This document shows, one piece after another, positions 1 through 8,670 of a stretch of 64,000 bases of DNA. Under the pieces are notes generated by a model. The model made no database searches and was not told the DNA's origin. It saw nothing but the letters and a program-made list of their open reading frames with translations. Made by a program: the position numbers and the translations under genes. The DNA lies in assembly GCF_019635515.1 (NCBI RefSeq), contig NZ_JAHBZI010000001.1:1922001-1986000 (forward strand), read 5' to 3'. Every line of letters begins with the position of its first letter. Position 1 is the first letter of the stretch. Origin of the DNA: Sphingomonas sp. Its GTDB lineage: Bacteria; Pseudomonadota; Alphaproteobacteria; Sphingomonadales; Sphingomonadaceae.

Positions 1-2
1 AG

Positions 3-1439
3 GACGGGATCGAAAAGACGCTCGAGGACCGCCTGCGCGGCACGCCGGGCGCCAAGCGCGTCGAGGTCACCGCGCATGGTCGTCTCGTCCGCGAGCTCGC
101 GACGCGACCCGATTCCCCCGGCGAGTCGGTGCGGCTGACCATCGACGCCGGGCTGCAGGAATATGCCGCCCGCCGGCTCGGCACCAATTCGGGCTCGGCG
201 GTGGTGCTCGATTGCCAGACCGGCGACATGCTGGCGATGGTATCGATGCCGGCTTACGATCCCAACAGCTTTTCCGACGGCATCAGCCAGACCGAATGGA
301 AGATGCTTTCGGAGGACGATCACGTCCCCTTGATGAACAAGGTGCTGCAGGGGCTCTATCCGCCAGGCTCGACGGTCAAGCCGATGAACTCGCTGGCATT
401 GCTCCAGAACGGCGTCGATCCGCAGGCGACGGTGCATTGCGGCGGCGCGCTGCAGGTCGGTAACGGCGTGTTCCACTGCCACAAGCGCGGCGGGCACGGC
501 GCCGTGAATATGCGCCGCGCCGTCGCGCAGAGCTGCGACATCTATTTCTACGAGATGCTGCGCCGCTACGGCTATGACGCGATCGCGCCGGTCGCACGGT
601 CGCTCGGCATGGGCCAGAAGTTCGACCTGCCCTTCACCACCCAGCGCACCGGCGTGGTGCCCGACAGCGCCTGGAAGCTGAAGCGCTACAAGCAAAACTG
701 GACCGTGGCGGATTCGCTCAACGCGTCGATCGGCCAGGGCTATGTTCTCGCCAATCCGCTCCAGCTCGCGGTGATGGCGGCGCGGCTGGGCTCGGGACGG
801 GAGATCGTGCCGCGGCTGGTCGCCGACGGACCCGCCAAGCTCGCCGCACCGCTACAGGTCGATCCCGAGCATATCGCCATCGTCCGCGACGCCATGTTCG
901 CGGTGGTCAATGACGGCGGCACCGGCGGCGCGAGTCGGCTGAGCATTCCCGGCGTGACCATGGCCGCGAAGACCGGCACCGCGCAGGTGCGCCGCATCAC
1001 CATGGCCGAACGCCGCGGCGGCGTGCTCAAAAATGCCGCGCTGCCGTTCAAGATGCGCGACCACGCCCTGTTCATCGCCTTCGCGCCGGCCGACAATCCC
1101 AAATATGCGATGGCGATCGTGCTCGAGCATAACGGCCACACCGTCCGCAATCTCGATACGCCCCTGATCGGCCGGGACATCATGACCTTCCTCTACGATC
1201 GGCCGCAGGCGATGAAGTCGCTGCACGAGGCCGAGCCGACCTGGGGCGGCACCTACAAGGAGCGCGGCATCGCCCAGGCCGAGGCGTTCAGGCGGGCGCA
1301 GCAGGCGCCGCCGCCGCCCGCTCCCGAAGACACCGAAGCCGCCGCGAGCAATGTCGCAGCGGAGGCCGCCGACGCGACGACCAGCAACACTATCGATGCG
1401 ACCGCTGCCGAGCGGGGAAGCGCGGAAATCGAAGAATGA
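3..1439 (+). CDS. mrdA: Penicillin-binding protein 2, 5'-truncated by the window edge
   Basis: This is the transpeptidase that cross-links peptidoglycan during cell elongation, acting in the periplasm with RodA. The frame is open from base 3, so the N-terminal anchor and part of the dimerisation domain lie outside the window. An in-frame GTG at 129 is internal, because PBP2-like sequence (GIEKTLEDRLRG) precedes it. The active-site motifs are visible: SxxK as STVK near base 369, SxN-type as SCD near 531, and KTGT near 969. The last 60 or so residues are an Ala/Pro/Glu-rich tail without recognisable domain. The stop codon overlaps the rodA start (ATGA), which indicates translational coupling. 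Confidence 0.95.
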   Translation, partial: DGIEKTLEDRLRGTPGAKRVEVTAHGRLVRELATRPDSPGESVRLTIDAGLQEYAARRLGTNSGSAVVLDCQTGDMLAMVSMPAYDPNSFSDGISQTEWKMLSEDDHVPLMNKVLQGLYPPGSTVKPMNSLALLQNGVDPQATVHCGGALQVGNGVFHCHKRGGHGAVNMRRAVAQSCDIYFYEMLRRYGYDAIAPVARSLGMGQKFDLPFTTQRTGVVPDSAWKLKRYKQNWTVADSLNASIGQGYVLANPLQLAVMAARLGSGREIVPRLVADGPAKLAAPLQVDPEHIAIVRDAMFAVVNDGGTGGASRLSIPGVTMAAKTGTAQVRRITMAERRGGVLKNAALPFKMRDHALFIAFAPADNPKYAMAIVLEHNGHTVRNLDTPLIGRDIMTFLYDRPQAMKSLHEAEPTWGGTYKERGIAQAEAFRRAQQAPPPPAPEDTEAAASNVAAEAADATTSNTIDATAAERGSAEIEE

Positions 1440-2554
1440 GCCTGGTCAGTTCGGATCTGGTCCCGACCCAGATCTCGCAGCTTCCGTGGAAGATCATCCT
1501 GCTGGTCATCGTCATCGGGATGTTCGGGCTGGTCGTGCTCTATTCGGCGGCGAGCGGAAACATCCGCCCCTGGGCGCTCAATCAGGGCACGCGCTTCTTC
1601 ATCTTCCTGGCGATGGCGATCGTGATGTCGCGCATCCCGGACAATTTCTGGGCGCTCGGCGCCTTCCCGATGTACATCGCCATCCTCGTCATGCTCGTCG
1701 GCGTCGAGCTGCTCGGCGCGGTAGCGGGCGGCAGCCAGCGCTGGCTCGACCTCGGCGTCATCCGCCTGCAGCCGTCCGAACTGATGAAGCCGGTGATCGT
1801 GATGGCCTGTGCGCGCTTTTACGAGATTCTGCCGGCGGGGGACATCCGCAAGTTCGGGGCGATCTGGCCAGCGGCGGTGCTGATCGGGTTGCCGGCGGGC
1901 CTGGTCATGCTCCAGCCCGATCTCGGCACCGCGTTGATGATCACCGCCGGCGGCATAACCGTGATGTTCCTCGCGGGCGTGCCGCTGCGGCTGTTCATCG
2001 GCGGCGCGCTGGCCATGGCGGTGTCGATCCCGATCATCGTCAATTATGTGCTCCACGACTATCAGCGCAACCGCGTGCTGGTGTTCCTCAATCCCGAAAG
2101 CGATCCGCTCGGCACCGGCTATCATATCAGCCAGTCCAAGATCGCGATCGGATCGGGCGGCTGGTTCGGCAAGGGCTTCCTCCAGGGCACCCAGAGCCAC
2201 CTCGATTACCTCCCCGAAGGCCATACCGATTTCGCGCTGGCGACGATGATGGAGGAATGGGGGATGATGGGCGGAGCCTTCCTGATCATCGCCTTCGGCC
2301 TGCTGATCCGCTGGGGGATCGGCGTCAGCGTGCGCGCCAACAGCCGTTTCTCACGGCTGACCGCAGCCGGCCTGTCGGCGACGATTTTCTATTATGTCGC
2401 GATCAACATGGCGATGGTGATGGGGCTGGCGCCGGTCGTCGGCGTGCCGCTGCCGCTGATCAGCTTCGGCGGCACCGCGACGATGACCTTCATGATCTGC
2501 CTCGGCATTCTGATGTCGATCGACCGCCAGAACCGCCGGGTGACGCGCTGGTAA
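1436..2554 (+). CDS. rodA: Rod-shape SEDS glycosyltransferase RodA
   Basis: RodA polymerises glycan strands for the elongasome from lipid II, paired with PBP2. The 372-residue product is a polytopic membrane protein of the FtsW/RodA/SpoVE family with about ten hydrophobic segments. Family signatures are present: GSQRWLDLG and the QPSELMK motif near residues 100-115, an LQPDLGTA motif near residue 160, the QSKIAIGSGG...GKGFLQGTQSHLDYLPEGHTDF stretch near 225-265, and the C-terminal GVPLPLISFGG motif. The start overlaps the mrdA stop by 4 bases, the usual arrangement for this pair. Confidence 0.96.
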   Translation: MSLVSSDLVPTQISQLPWKIILLVIVIGMFGLVVLYSAASGNIRPWALNQGTRFFIFLAMAIVMSRIPDNFWALGAFPMYIAILVMLVGVELLGAVAGGSQRWLDLGVIRLQPSELMKPVIVMACARFYEILPAGDIRKFGAIWPAAVLIGLPAGLVMLQPDLGTALMITAGGITVMFLAGVPLRLFIGGALAMAVSIPIIVNYVLHDYQRNRVLVFLNPESDPLGTGYHISQSKIAIGSGGWFGKGFLQGTQSHLDYLPEGHTDFALATMMEEWGMMGGAFLIIAFGLLIRWGIGVSVRANSRFSRLTAAGLSATIFYYVAINMAMVMGLAPVVGVPLPLISFGGTATMTFMICLGILMSIDRQNRRVTRW

Positions 2555-2558
2555 GCGC

Positions 2559-3551
2559 CTAGAGTTTCACCATCCGCATCCCCCGCTCGGCATAGCGCGG
2601 GCCCGCGGTCGATCCGCGCGGCGCGGCGGCGTCGAGCTCGGCGAGGTCATTGGCGTCGAGCTTCACATCCGGCGCGCCCGCCGAATCCAGCATCGTCGCA
2701 CGCCGCTTGACGCCGGGAATCGGAACCACATCGTCGCCCTGCGCGAGCAGCCACGCGAGCGCGATCCGCGCGTTCGAGACGCCGTGGCGCGCGGCGACCC
2801 TCGCCACCACATCGACGATGGCGAGGTTCTTGGGCAAATTCTCCGGCGAATAGCGCGGATCATTGTGCCGCCAGTCATCGGCGGGCAGATCGGCGGTGCT
2901 GCGGATGCCGCCGGCAAGGAAACCGCGGCCGAGCGGGCTATACGGCACGAAGCCGATGCCGAGTTCGCGGCAGACCGGCAGGATCTCGTCCTCCACATCG
3001 CGCTCCCAGATCGAATATTCGGTCTGCAGCGCCGCGATCGGATGCACCGCGGCGGCGCGGCGCAGGGTCTCCGGTCCGGCCTCGGAAAGCGCGATGTGGC
3101 GCACCTTCCCTTCCCGCACCAGCTCGGCCATCCCGCCCACCGTCTCCTCGATCGGCACCTTGGGATCGACGCGGTGCTGGTAGAACAGGTCGATCGTGTC
3201 GATGCCCAGCCGCCGGAGCGAGCCCTCGCACGCGCGCCGGGCATTGTCGGGACTACCGTCGAGCCCAATCGCATTGTTGCCGTCCCAGCGCATCGCGAAC
3301 TTGGTGGCGATCACCAGACCGTCGCGCTTGCCGCGGATCGCCTCGCCGACCAGTTCCTCGTTGGTGAAAGGACCATACATTTCGGCGGTGTCGAAAAAAG
3401 TGACGCCGCAATCGATCGCGGCATGGATCGTCGCGATCGATTCGCCGCGATCGGCGGCGCCGTAGGAGATGTTGCCGCCGCTGATCATCGGCATGCAGCC
3501 GATGCCGATTGCCGAAACCTGCAAACCCTGGCCGAGCGTGCGATATTCCAT
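2559..3551 (-). CDS. Aldo/keto reductase
   Basis: A 330-residue NAD(P)H-dependent oxidoreductase with a TIM-barrel fold, substrate unknown. It has the aldo/keto reductase pattern: GIGCMPM near the N-terminus, the catalytic Asp/Tyr motif FDTAEMYG near residue 50, Lys in IATKF, and His in LFYQHRVDP. The start is placed at the ATG of MEYRTLG because GGAGG lies about 8 bases upstream; a longer frame to 3605 exists but has neither homology nor a good ribosome site. It is convergent with rodA, 4 bases apart, and divergent from the cytochrome b561 gene. Confidence 0.9.
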   Translation of the reverse strand: MEYRTLGQGLQVSAIGIGCMPMISGGNISYGAADRGESIATIHAAIDCGVTFFDTAEMYGPFTNEELVGEAIRGKRDGLVIATKFAMRWDGNNAIGLDGSPDNARRACEGSLRRLGIDTIDLFYQHRVDPKVPIEETVGGMAELVREGKVRHIALSEAGPETLRRAAAVHPIAALQTEYSIWERDVEDEILPVCRELGIGFVPYSPLGRGFLAGGIRSTADLPADDWRHNDPRYSPENLPKNLAIVDVVARVAARHGVSNARIALAWLLAQGDDVVPIPGVKRRATMLDSAGAPDVKLDANDLAELDAAAPRGSTAGPRYAERGMRMVKL

Positions 3552-3757
3552 GCCGATGCCTCCGGAGACTCGCTGCGCGATAGCCGGCAGCGGATGCGGA
3601 ATCATGGCAGCGCCGAGACGAAATGTCTTTGCCGGAATATCGGGCCCGCCGCATTGAACCCGATGCCGCCCGATGCGAACCTCGGACCGCCGGTGCTTTT
3701 GCGGTTTGCAGGGCGCCGGACCGGCCTATGATGACGCGAGATTCAGAAAGGTTCTCG

Positions 3758-4459
3758 ATGACCGTTGATGCAGCCGACCCGGCATGGGGATCCGCGGCGA
3801 ACCGCCGCTACACGCGGGTCGCCATCCTGCTCCACTGGGCGATCGCCGCCCTGGTGCTCTACAATCTCCTGTCGGGCCTGCTGCGCGATGTGATGCCGCG
3901 CGGCTTCTTCACCTGGCATGTTTCGTCCGGCGTGACGATCCTGATCCTGACACTGATCCGCGTCGTCTGGCGGCTGACTCACAAGCCACCCGCGTTCCTG
4001 CCGATGCCGCGCTGGGAGGCGAAGCTGGCCCATGTCGTCCACTTCTCGCTCTATGCGGCGATGGTGCTGATCCCGCTCTCGGGCTGGGCACTGATCTCGG
4101 CGAGCCCGCCATTGGGTTCGCCTGGCGCCGACTATGCCAATGCCCAGCGCGCCGAGCGGGCCCGGGCCGCGGGCCGCCCGGCCCCCAAGCCGCGGACCAC
4201 CCCGCGCATGCTATGGGAGGCCGTGCCGATCCCGCTGATCGGCCCGATCACGGAACTGGGCCGCACCCCCGAAGGCGTCGCCGAACAGGCCGAACTGCAC
4301 GAGAAGATCGAGACCGCGCACGAAATCGGCGCCTGGCTGATGCTGGCGCTGCTGCTGCTCCACCTCGCCGGTGCCCTCAAGCACCAGTTCGCCGACCGCC
4401 TGCCCGAGCTGGCGCGGATGGGCCTGGGCCGCGCCCGCGCGGCGGACGGCGACGGCTGA
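3758..4459 (+). CDS. Cytochrome b561 (YodB/CybB type)
   Basis: A di-heme inner-membrane protein that passes electrons from ubiquinol or another quinol. The 233-residue product has four hydrophobic segments; candidate heme-ligand His residues sit in LLHWAIA, TWHVSSG, HVVHFSLY and LLLHLAGALKH. A hydrophilic loop of about 60 residues rich in Arg, Ala and Pro separates segments 3 and 4. The start is the ATG of MTVDAADPAWG, preceded by AGAAAGG; upstream ATGs (3728, 3731) would add a charged leader. The gene stands alone next to the tRNA-integrated island. Confidence 0.88.
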   Translation: MTVDAADPAWGSAANRRYTRVAILLHWAIAALVLYNLLSGLLRDVMPRGFFTWHVSSGVTILILTLIRVVWRLTHKPPAFLPMPRWEAKLAHVVHFSLYAAMVLIPLSGWALISASPPLGSPGADYANAQRAERARAAGRPAPKPRTTPRMLWEAVPIPLIGPITELGRTPEGVAEQAELHEKIETAHEIGAWLMLALLLLHLAGALKHQFADRLPELARMGLGRARAADGDG

Positions 4460-4471
4460 CGGGAGCGCGCT

Positions 4472-4489
4472 TGCTCCGCCGAAGCGGAG
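4472..4489. terminator. GC-rich hairpin after cytochrome b561
   Basis: A perfect 7-bp stem GCTCCGC/GCGGAGC closes a CGAA tetraloop just after the cytochrome b561 stop. There is no clear run of T, so termination is an inference. It also lies just beyond the ancestral 3' end of tRNA-Lys and could have ended its transcript. Confidence 0.35.
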
Positions 4490-4512
4490 CCGATTCTAAC
4501 CAGTCCAGGAAA

Positions 4513-4559
4513 ATGGTGGACGCACTAGGGCTCGAACCTAGGACCCGCTGATTAAGAGT
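4513..4559. repeat. Left attachment repeat (displaced tRNA-Lys 3' end)
   Basis: This 47-bp segment is identical to 15173-15219 and equals the 3' part of the tRNA-Lys gene (T arm, variable loop, part of the anticodon stem-loop, encoded CCA). Identity stops at both ends (4512 A versus 15172 T; 4560 T versus 15220 C). It has no matching 5' half, so it is the remnant left when the island integrated and supplied its own copy of the tRNA 3' end. Confidence 0.93.
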
Positions 4560-4940
4560 TTGATATTAGGCCTTTTTATTTGTACTCAAGTCGTTTCATA
4601 TTGTCCATAGACAATTGATCGATCGACTCTTTGGTGTTCGCATTCCGCAGCAAACCGGTGCAGGTCCGAGCGTACAAGCGCAGGCGCCCGATACCCCTGT
4701 GGGACCCATGTTGGTCAGTCTTGCATGATCTGATGTTGGGAAACAGACGGTAGGAATGCGGCGGCGTCGGGCCAACTGAGCACGGCCAATTGATCGAGGC
4801 CATATTGCTCATGGTGTCGGTATACGCAGTTGGAGGTCCCTCGTCAGGAAATTTCCCGCCAAGGCGCCAAGATTGATTGAGGCAGGTTTTATAAATCAAA
4901 ATATGCCATATAATGATCGATAGAAGGAGCTTCGTCGATC
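4560..4940. other. Gene-poor left end of the island
   Basis: About 380 bases without a convincing gene. A minus-strand frame (4576-4899) has no ribosome site and no recognisable similarity. The right end is AT-rich, and a TATAAT hexamer at 4909-4914 sits 27 bases before the Fic start, giving a plausible -10 element with a leader that contains the GAAGGAG ribosome site; no good -35 is visible at normal spacing. Integrase accessory sites may be here but cannot be recognised by eye. Confidence 0.5.
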
Positions 4941-6047
4941 ATGCATTGGAACTGGCAGCAGGAGGACTGGCCGCATTTCGCCTATAATGCGTCCGCGCTT
5001 CGGTCTGCGGAAGATGCCTTTCTCAAAGGTGGCGGCATCATCGTCGGCATCCTTCACCATGTGGACGTTGAGGCTCGCCAAGCCCTCGCGATTGAACTCA
5101 TTTCCCAAGAAGCCGTCGATAGCTCTGCCATTGAGGGCGAGCTTTTGGACCGGGCGAGCGTGCAGTCTTCATTGGCGCGGCAGCTTGGTCTGTCCGCCGA
5201 TCGTCGGAAGGCCAATGCCGCCGAGGCTGGCGCGGCTGAGCTCATGGCCGATCTCTATCGCAGCTATCAGGCACCGCTCAGCGACAAGCTGCTTTTCGAT
5301 TGGCATGCGATGCTGATGAACGGGCGTCGCGACCTCGCAGATGTCGGCCGCTACCGCACGCATGCTGATCCGATGCAGATTGTATCCGGGCCTTTGCAAG
5401 CGCCGCGCGTCCATTTCGAAGCGCCGCCGTCCGATCGCGTCGCGGCGGAGATGGAGCGGTTCATCGAGTGGTTCAACGCTACCGCCTCCGATGCAGCGAG
5501 GCCCCTGCCGGCGATCACGCGAGCAGGTGTCGCACATCTATGGTTCGAGACCATCCACCCGTTTGAGGATGGCAATGGCCGTTTGGGACGTGCGATTGCG
5601 GAGAAGGCGCTCGCGCAAAGCCTGAAGGCTCCTACGCTCACCGCTCTGGCGGAGACGATCCATCGGCATCGCAAGGATTATTACGCCGCGCTCCATCGTG
5701 CGAGCCAAGACAACCGTATTGACGATTGGCTGGCCTGGTTCGCGGATATCGTGACTGCCGCTCAAGCACGAACCACGGCCCGCGTGCGCTTCCTGATCGA
5801 AAAGACACGCATGCTCGATCGCCTGCGAGATCAGCTCAACCCACGACAAGAGAAAGCGCTGCTGCGCATGTTTGCCGAAGGCGTGGATGGGTTCGCGGGT
5901 GGCCTCAGCGCCCAGAACTATCGGACGATCACCGACGCGGCACCCGCGACGGCAACGCGAGATCTCGCGGGATTGGTGGAGATGGGAGCGCTCGTTCGAT
6001 CGGGTGAACTTCGCTATGCGCGTTATCACCTTGCACTGTCGAACTGA
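4941..6047 (+). CDS. Fic family protein, class II (DUF4172 N-terminus)
   Basis: Fic enzymes transfer AMP, or sometimes another group, from a nucleotide to a target protein. The 368-residue product has an N-terminal DUF4172-like segment (MHWNWQQEDWPHF), an inhibitory-helix motif SSAIEG at residues 61-66, the intact Fic motif HPFEDGNGRLGR starting at His206, and a C-terminal winged-helix-like region. The inhibitory motif lies before the Fic motif in the same chain, which defines class II, normally self-inhibited. All catalytic residues of the core appear present, so it is predicted active. GAAGGAG precedes the ATG. Partner and target are unknown; it is the leftmost island gene. Confidence 0.92.
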   Translation: MHWNWQQEDWPHFAYNASALRSAEDAFLKGGGIIVGILHHVDVEARQALAIELISQEAVDSSAIEGELLDRASVQSSLARQLGLSADRRKANAAEAGAAELMADLYRSYQAPLSDKLLFDWHAMLMNGRRDLADVGRYRTHADPMQIVSGPLQAPRVHFEAPPSDRVAAEMERFIEWFNATASDAARPLPAITRAGVAHLWFETIHPFEDGNGRLGRAIAEKALAQSLKAPTLTALAETIHRHRKDYYAALHRASQDNRIDDWLAWFADIVTAAQARTTARVRFLIEKTRMLDRLRDQLNPRQEKALLRMFAEGVDGFAGGLSAQNYRTITDAAPATATRDLAGLVEMGALVRSGELRYARYHLALSN

Positions 6048-6294
6048 CCCATCGGCCGGGAGGTGCATCTCCCATTATGCAATTACGTAACGGTCAAAAT
6101 CTGGGGCCTGTGTAACCGCAGAAGGTCCGTAGCGTGTGGCAGCAAAATCGGTCTGAAGCACCCCCCGGTCACTATAAGCACTGATGCAGATCGTGTCAGG
6201 TTGAACTTTTCCGATCCACTATGTCCGCAGCCGATTATTTCTTTGAGAATGGCGGAAATGCGTGATTATTAGGTTGCCATCGAAAGGATGGCAC
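6048..6294. other. Spacer between fic and integrase
   Basis: About 250 bases with no supportable gene. It presumably holds the integrase promoter; the sequence just before the integrase start contains AAAGGA at 6284-6289. No clear promoter hexamers or operator repeats were found. Confidence 0.4.
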
Positions 6295-7461
6295 ATGCGA
6301 GTAGCACTTACCAACAAAGGGCTCGACGCACTCAAGTCGAAGACCGATCGGTACGAGGTGCAGGATACGGTCTGCCCGGGATTAAGCGTCCGCGTAACGC
6401 CGGAAGGCCGCAAGACCTTCAACGTCAAATATCGCTACGGATTGAAGCAAAAGCGGATGTCGCTCGGTGTGTATCCGCGCATTTCCCTCTCCGAAGCGCG
6501 CGATCGGGCGCGCGAGGCAATGCGTCACGTTGATGAAGGCTCCGATCCGGCCAAGCGTCGTCGGCAGCCGGAATTTCGGGTTGAGGCGGTCGTCAAAGAG
6601 TTCATCGAACGCTACGCCAAGCCACGCAATCGCAAGTGGATGGAGAGCGAACGCATTCTGTGGCGCGAACTGGTCGCCGTGTTCGGGCAGCGCGACATCC
6701 GTGAGATCAGGCGCGAGCATATCATCGAGATCATGGATGGTGCCGTCGATCGCGGCGCGCATTATCAGGCCAACCGAATCCTCGCCAATGTGCGCAAATT
6801 GTTCAATTGGTGCATCGAACGAGGCATCGTCGAGACCAGCCCAACCAACGGCCTTAAAGCGCCGACCAAGGAAGTTGCGCGCGACCGTCGACTTAGCGAT
6901 GCCGAGATCGTCGCGCTCCTTAGGGCATGTCGCAACGACGTCTATCCGTTCCGCCAGTTCGTCCCGCTGCTTCTCGCAACTGGCCAACGCAGGGGCGAGT
7001 TGGCCAATATGCGATGGAGCGAAATCGACTTCACCCAAAAGACGTGGACCATTCCGGCTGAGCGTTCAAAGAACGGCAAGGCGCATTTCGTACCGCTGAG
7101 TGCCTATGCGCTCGAACTGCTCGCTGAGGTGCCGCGCTTCCTCGATTGCGACTATGTGTTCACAACGAAACGAACATCGCCAGTGAGCGGTTTTAGCAAG
7201 GCATTGCGCCGGCTTTGGTTGGCGACGGGCGCGGACGATTGGCGCTACCATGACCTGCGCCGAACCGCTGCCTCGGGAATGGCACAGGCGCGCGTGCAGC
7301 CCCATGTGATCGAGAAGGTGCTGAACCACATGAGTGGCAAGATTTCAGGCGTTGCCGCTGTCTACAACCGTTACGAGTATGCGGACGAGATGCGAGCTGC
7401 GCTTGAAGATTGGGGCGCATATTTGGAGCGCCTCAGCGACAAAGCTGCCGCGAGCTTGTGA
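6295..7461 (+). CDS. int: Tyrosine recombinase, P4-type integrase
   Basis: This site-specific recombinase most likely inserted the island into tRNA-Lys. The 388-residue product has an N-terminal arm-binding DUF4102-type domain (MRVALTNKGLDALK...), a SAM-like core-binding domain near residues 100-180, and a catalytic domain with Arg in LATGQRRGELANM, the HxxR box in YHDLRRTAAS, a His in VLNHMSG and the nucleophile Tyr in AVYNRYEY. All catalytic residues are present. The start is the ATG preceded by AAAGGA; an ATG-like start 33 bases upstream has no ribosome site. The gene reads away from the left att site. Confidence 0.94.
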   Translation: MRVALTNKGLDALKSKTDRYEVQDTVCPGLSVRVTPEGRKTFNVKYRYGLKQKRMSLGVYPRISLSEARDRAREAMRHVDEGSDPAKRRRQPEFRVEAVVKEFIERYAKPRNRKWMESERILWRELVAVFGQRDIREIRREHIIEIMDGAVDRGAHYQANRILANVRKLFNWCIERGIVETSPTNGLKAPTKEVARDRRLSDAEIVALLRACRNDVYPFRQFVPLLLATGQRRGELANMRWSEIDFTQKTWTIPAERSKNGKAHFVPLSAYALELLAEVPRFLDCDYVFTTKRTSPVSGFSKALRRLWLATGADDWRYHDLRRTAASGMAQARVQPHVIEKVLNHMSGKISGVAAVYNRYEYADEMRAALEDWGAYLERLSDKAAASL

Positions 7462-7580
7462 GGTTCGGGGGCTGCTACGGTCTACGGCCGCTAAGCTTAT
7501 CCGAGAAAGACAGACGCTGGAAAACTGAGGTTAGATGCTTCAGTCTCTCAACCAAAGGTGATCGGATTGGGGAGCGAGCC

Positions 7581-8237
7581 GTGAAAAAGGATTCGTCTCG
7601 TGCGATTGGACCGGGACGCTACGCTTCGACGCTCCAAGCACTCAATATGATTGGTCGAGGTATCTTCCAGGAGTCCTGGAACGAAGAAGACCACAAATGG
7701 CTCGAAACCGACCGTAGAGACGCTAACGACGTGGAAGCGTGGGATCGGGCTGCAAGCGCTGCTGAGCGGCTTAAATATCTCGTGGTCAATGGATTGCTGC
7801 GCACTTTCGGCGAAGATGACGAAGGCACCAGTCACGAGCTGGGACCCGATCGCACTACTACGCCGTGGTTCAAAATCGATGTGCAATCAGGGTCCTATCT
7901 CGTTTATCCCGATCAACGGGCGCCCCTTACGATCGACAGGTTCGATCTCGAAGAGCGCCTAGCGAAATTAACCGGGAAGCGACCCCGCAAGACCCAAACA
8001 TTCGATTGGCTGCCAATTGCGCATGAGGCGTGGCGGTACGCTCTACATGAGCAGTTGCTTCCTCGTACCCGCTCCGACCTGATCGCGCATTTGCAGCAAT
8101 GGTACTTCCTCCACCGTGACGCGGATAACGCGCCTGATGAGAAAGAACTGGGCAAGGTCGCAAGTGGAGTGATTGACGCGCTCGGCAATCGTCGGCTGGC
8201 AAGGGAAGATTGTGTCGGGATAAGTTCCACGGATTAG
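7581..8237 (+). CDS. Uncharacterised island protein
   Basis: A 218-residue soluble protein that I do not recognise. The frame is open further upstream into the integrase 3' end, but the GTG at 7581 with GGGGAGCGAG before it is the only start with a ribosome site. It is rich in Trp, Arg and charged residues, has no signal peptide or membrane segment, and no Cys/His cluster. A repeated use of aromatic residues (WYFLHRDAD, HEAWRYALHEQLL) suggests a helical fold. It lies between int and the alpA-like gene in the same direction, where P4-like elements often carry cargo or accessory regulators. Confidence 0.7.
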   Translation: MKKDSSRAIGPGRYASTLQALNMIGRGIFQESWNEEDHKWLETDRRDANDVEAWDRAASAAERLKYLVVNGLLRTFGEDDEGTSHELGPDRTTTPWFKIDVQSGSYLVYPDQRAPLTIDRFDLEERLAKLTGKRPRKTQTFDWLPIAHEAWRYALHEQLLPRTRSDLIAHLQQWYFLHRDADNAPDEKELGKVASGVIDALGNRRLAREDCVGISSTD

Positions 8238-8287
8238 GTATCGAATGGCGCATAGCTCTCCGGCTCCTTGAAAGGAGCGAGAAATCT

Positions 8288-8482
8288 ATGACGACCTATC
8301 TATACGACCGCGCTGATTTACGCCGTCGCGGCATTAAAATCTCCAATTCAACCCTTTTGCGGCTCGAAGCTGCGGGGAGTTTCCCGAAACGCGTCAGGAT
8401 CGGCGCGCATAGCATTGCCTGGCTTGCGAGCGAGATTGACGCGCATATTGCGGCGCTCGCGGAAGCGCGCGAGGCCAACTGA
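8288..8482 (+). CDS. AlpA-family phage regulatory protein
   Basis: A 64-residue helix-turn-helix protein of the AlpA/excisionase type. These proteins regulate the integrase or act as directionality factors in P4-like elements. The fold is visible as DRADLRRRGIKISNSTLLRLEAAGSFPKRVRIG followed by a Trp and a short helix (SIAWLASEIDAHIAAL), the MerR-like pattern of the family. GAAAGGAGCGAG gives a strong ribosome site before the ATG. Its stop overlaps the next start (ATGA), so it heads a coupled set with the small protein and the primase. Confidence 0.85.
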   Translation: MTTYLYDRADLRRRGIKISNSTLLRLEAAGSFPKRVRIGAHSIAWLASEIDAHIAALAEAREAN

Positions 8483-8670
8483 TGGACAAGAGGCGTCCAG
8501 CAGACTGGGAGTCGGTCGTTTTCATTCGTCCCGTGTGGGACGAGAAGAAGCAGCGAACGACGCTCCGGGTCTTCCATTACAAGATCGAAAATCTCAGCGC
8601 GCTGCCTGCGGTTGAGGCGGACATCAATCGCCAAATAGCAAAGCTATCGGGAGGTGGCGGCAATGGCTAA
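8482..8670 (+). CDS. Small uncharacterised protein in the replication operon
   Basis: A 62-residue protein of unknown function. It starts within the stop of the alpA-like gene and its own end overlaps the primase start, so the three form a tight operon. The sequence is basic and contains a beta-like stretch (VVFIRPVWDEKKQRTTLRVFHYKIENL) with a Gly-rich tail. No known domain was recognised. Confidence 0.7.
   Translation: MDKRRPADWESVVFIRPVWDEKKQRTTLRVFHYKIENLSALPAVEADINRQIAKLSGGGGNG

Noticed and set aside
4576..4899. 107-residue minus-strand frame at the left end of the island
   Set aside because: No ribosome site, no domain, and unfavourable composition; kept as gene-free sequence.
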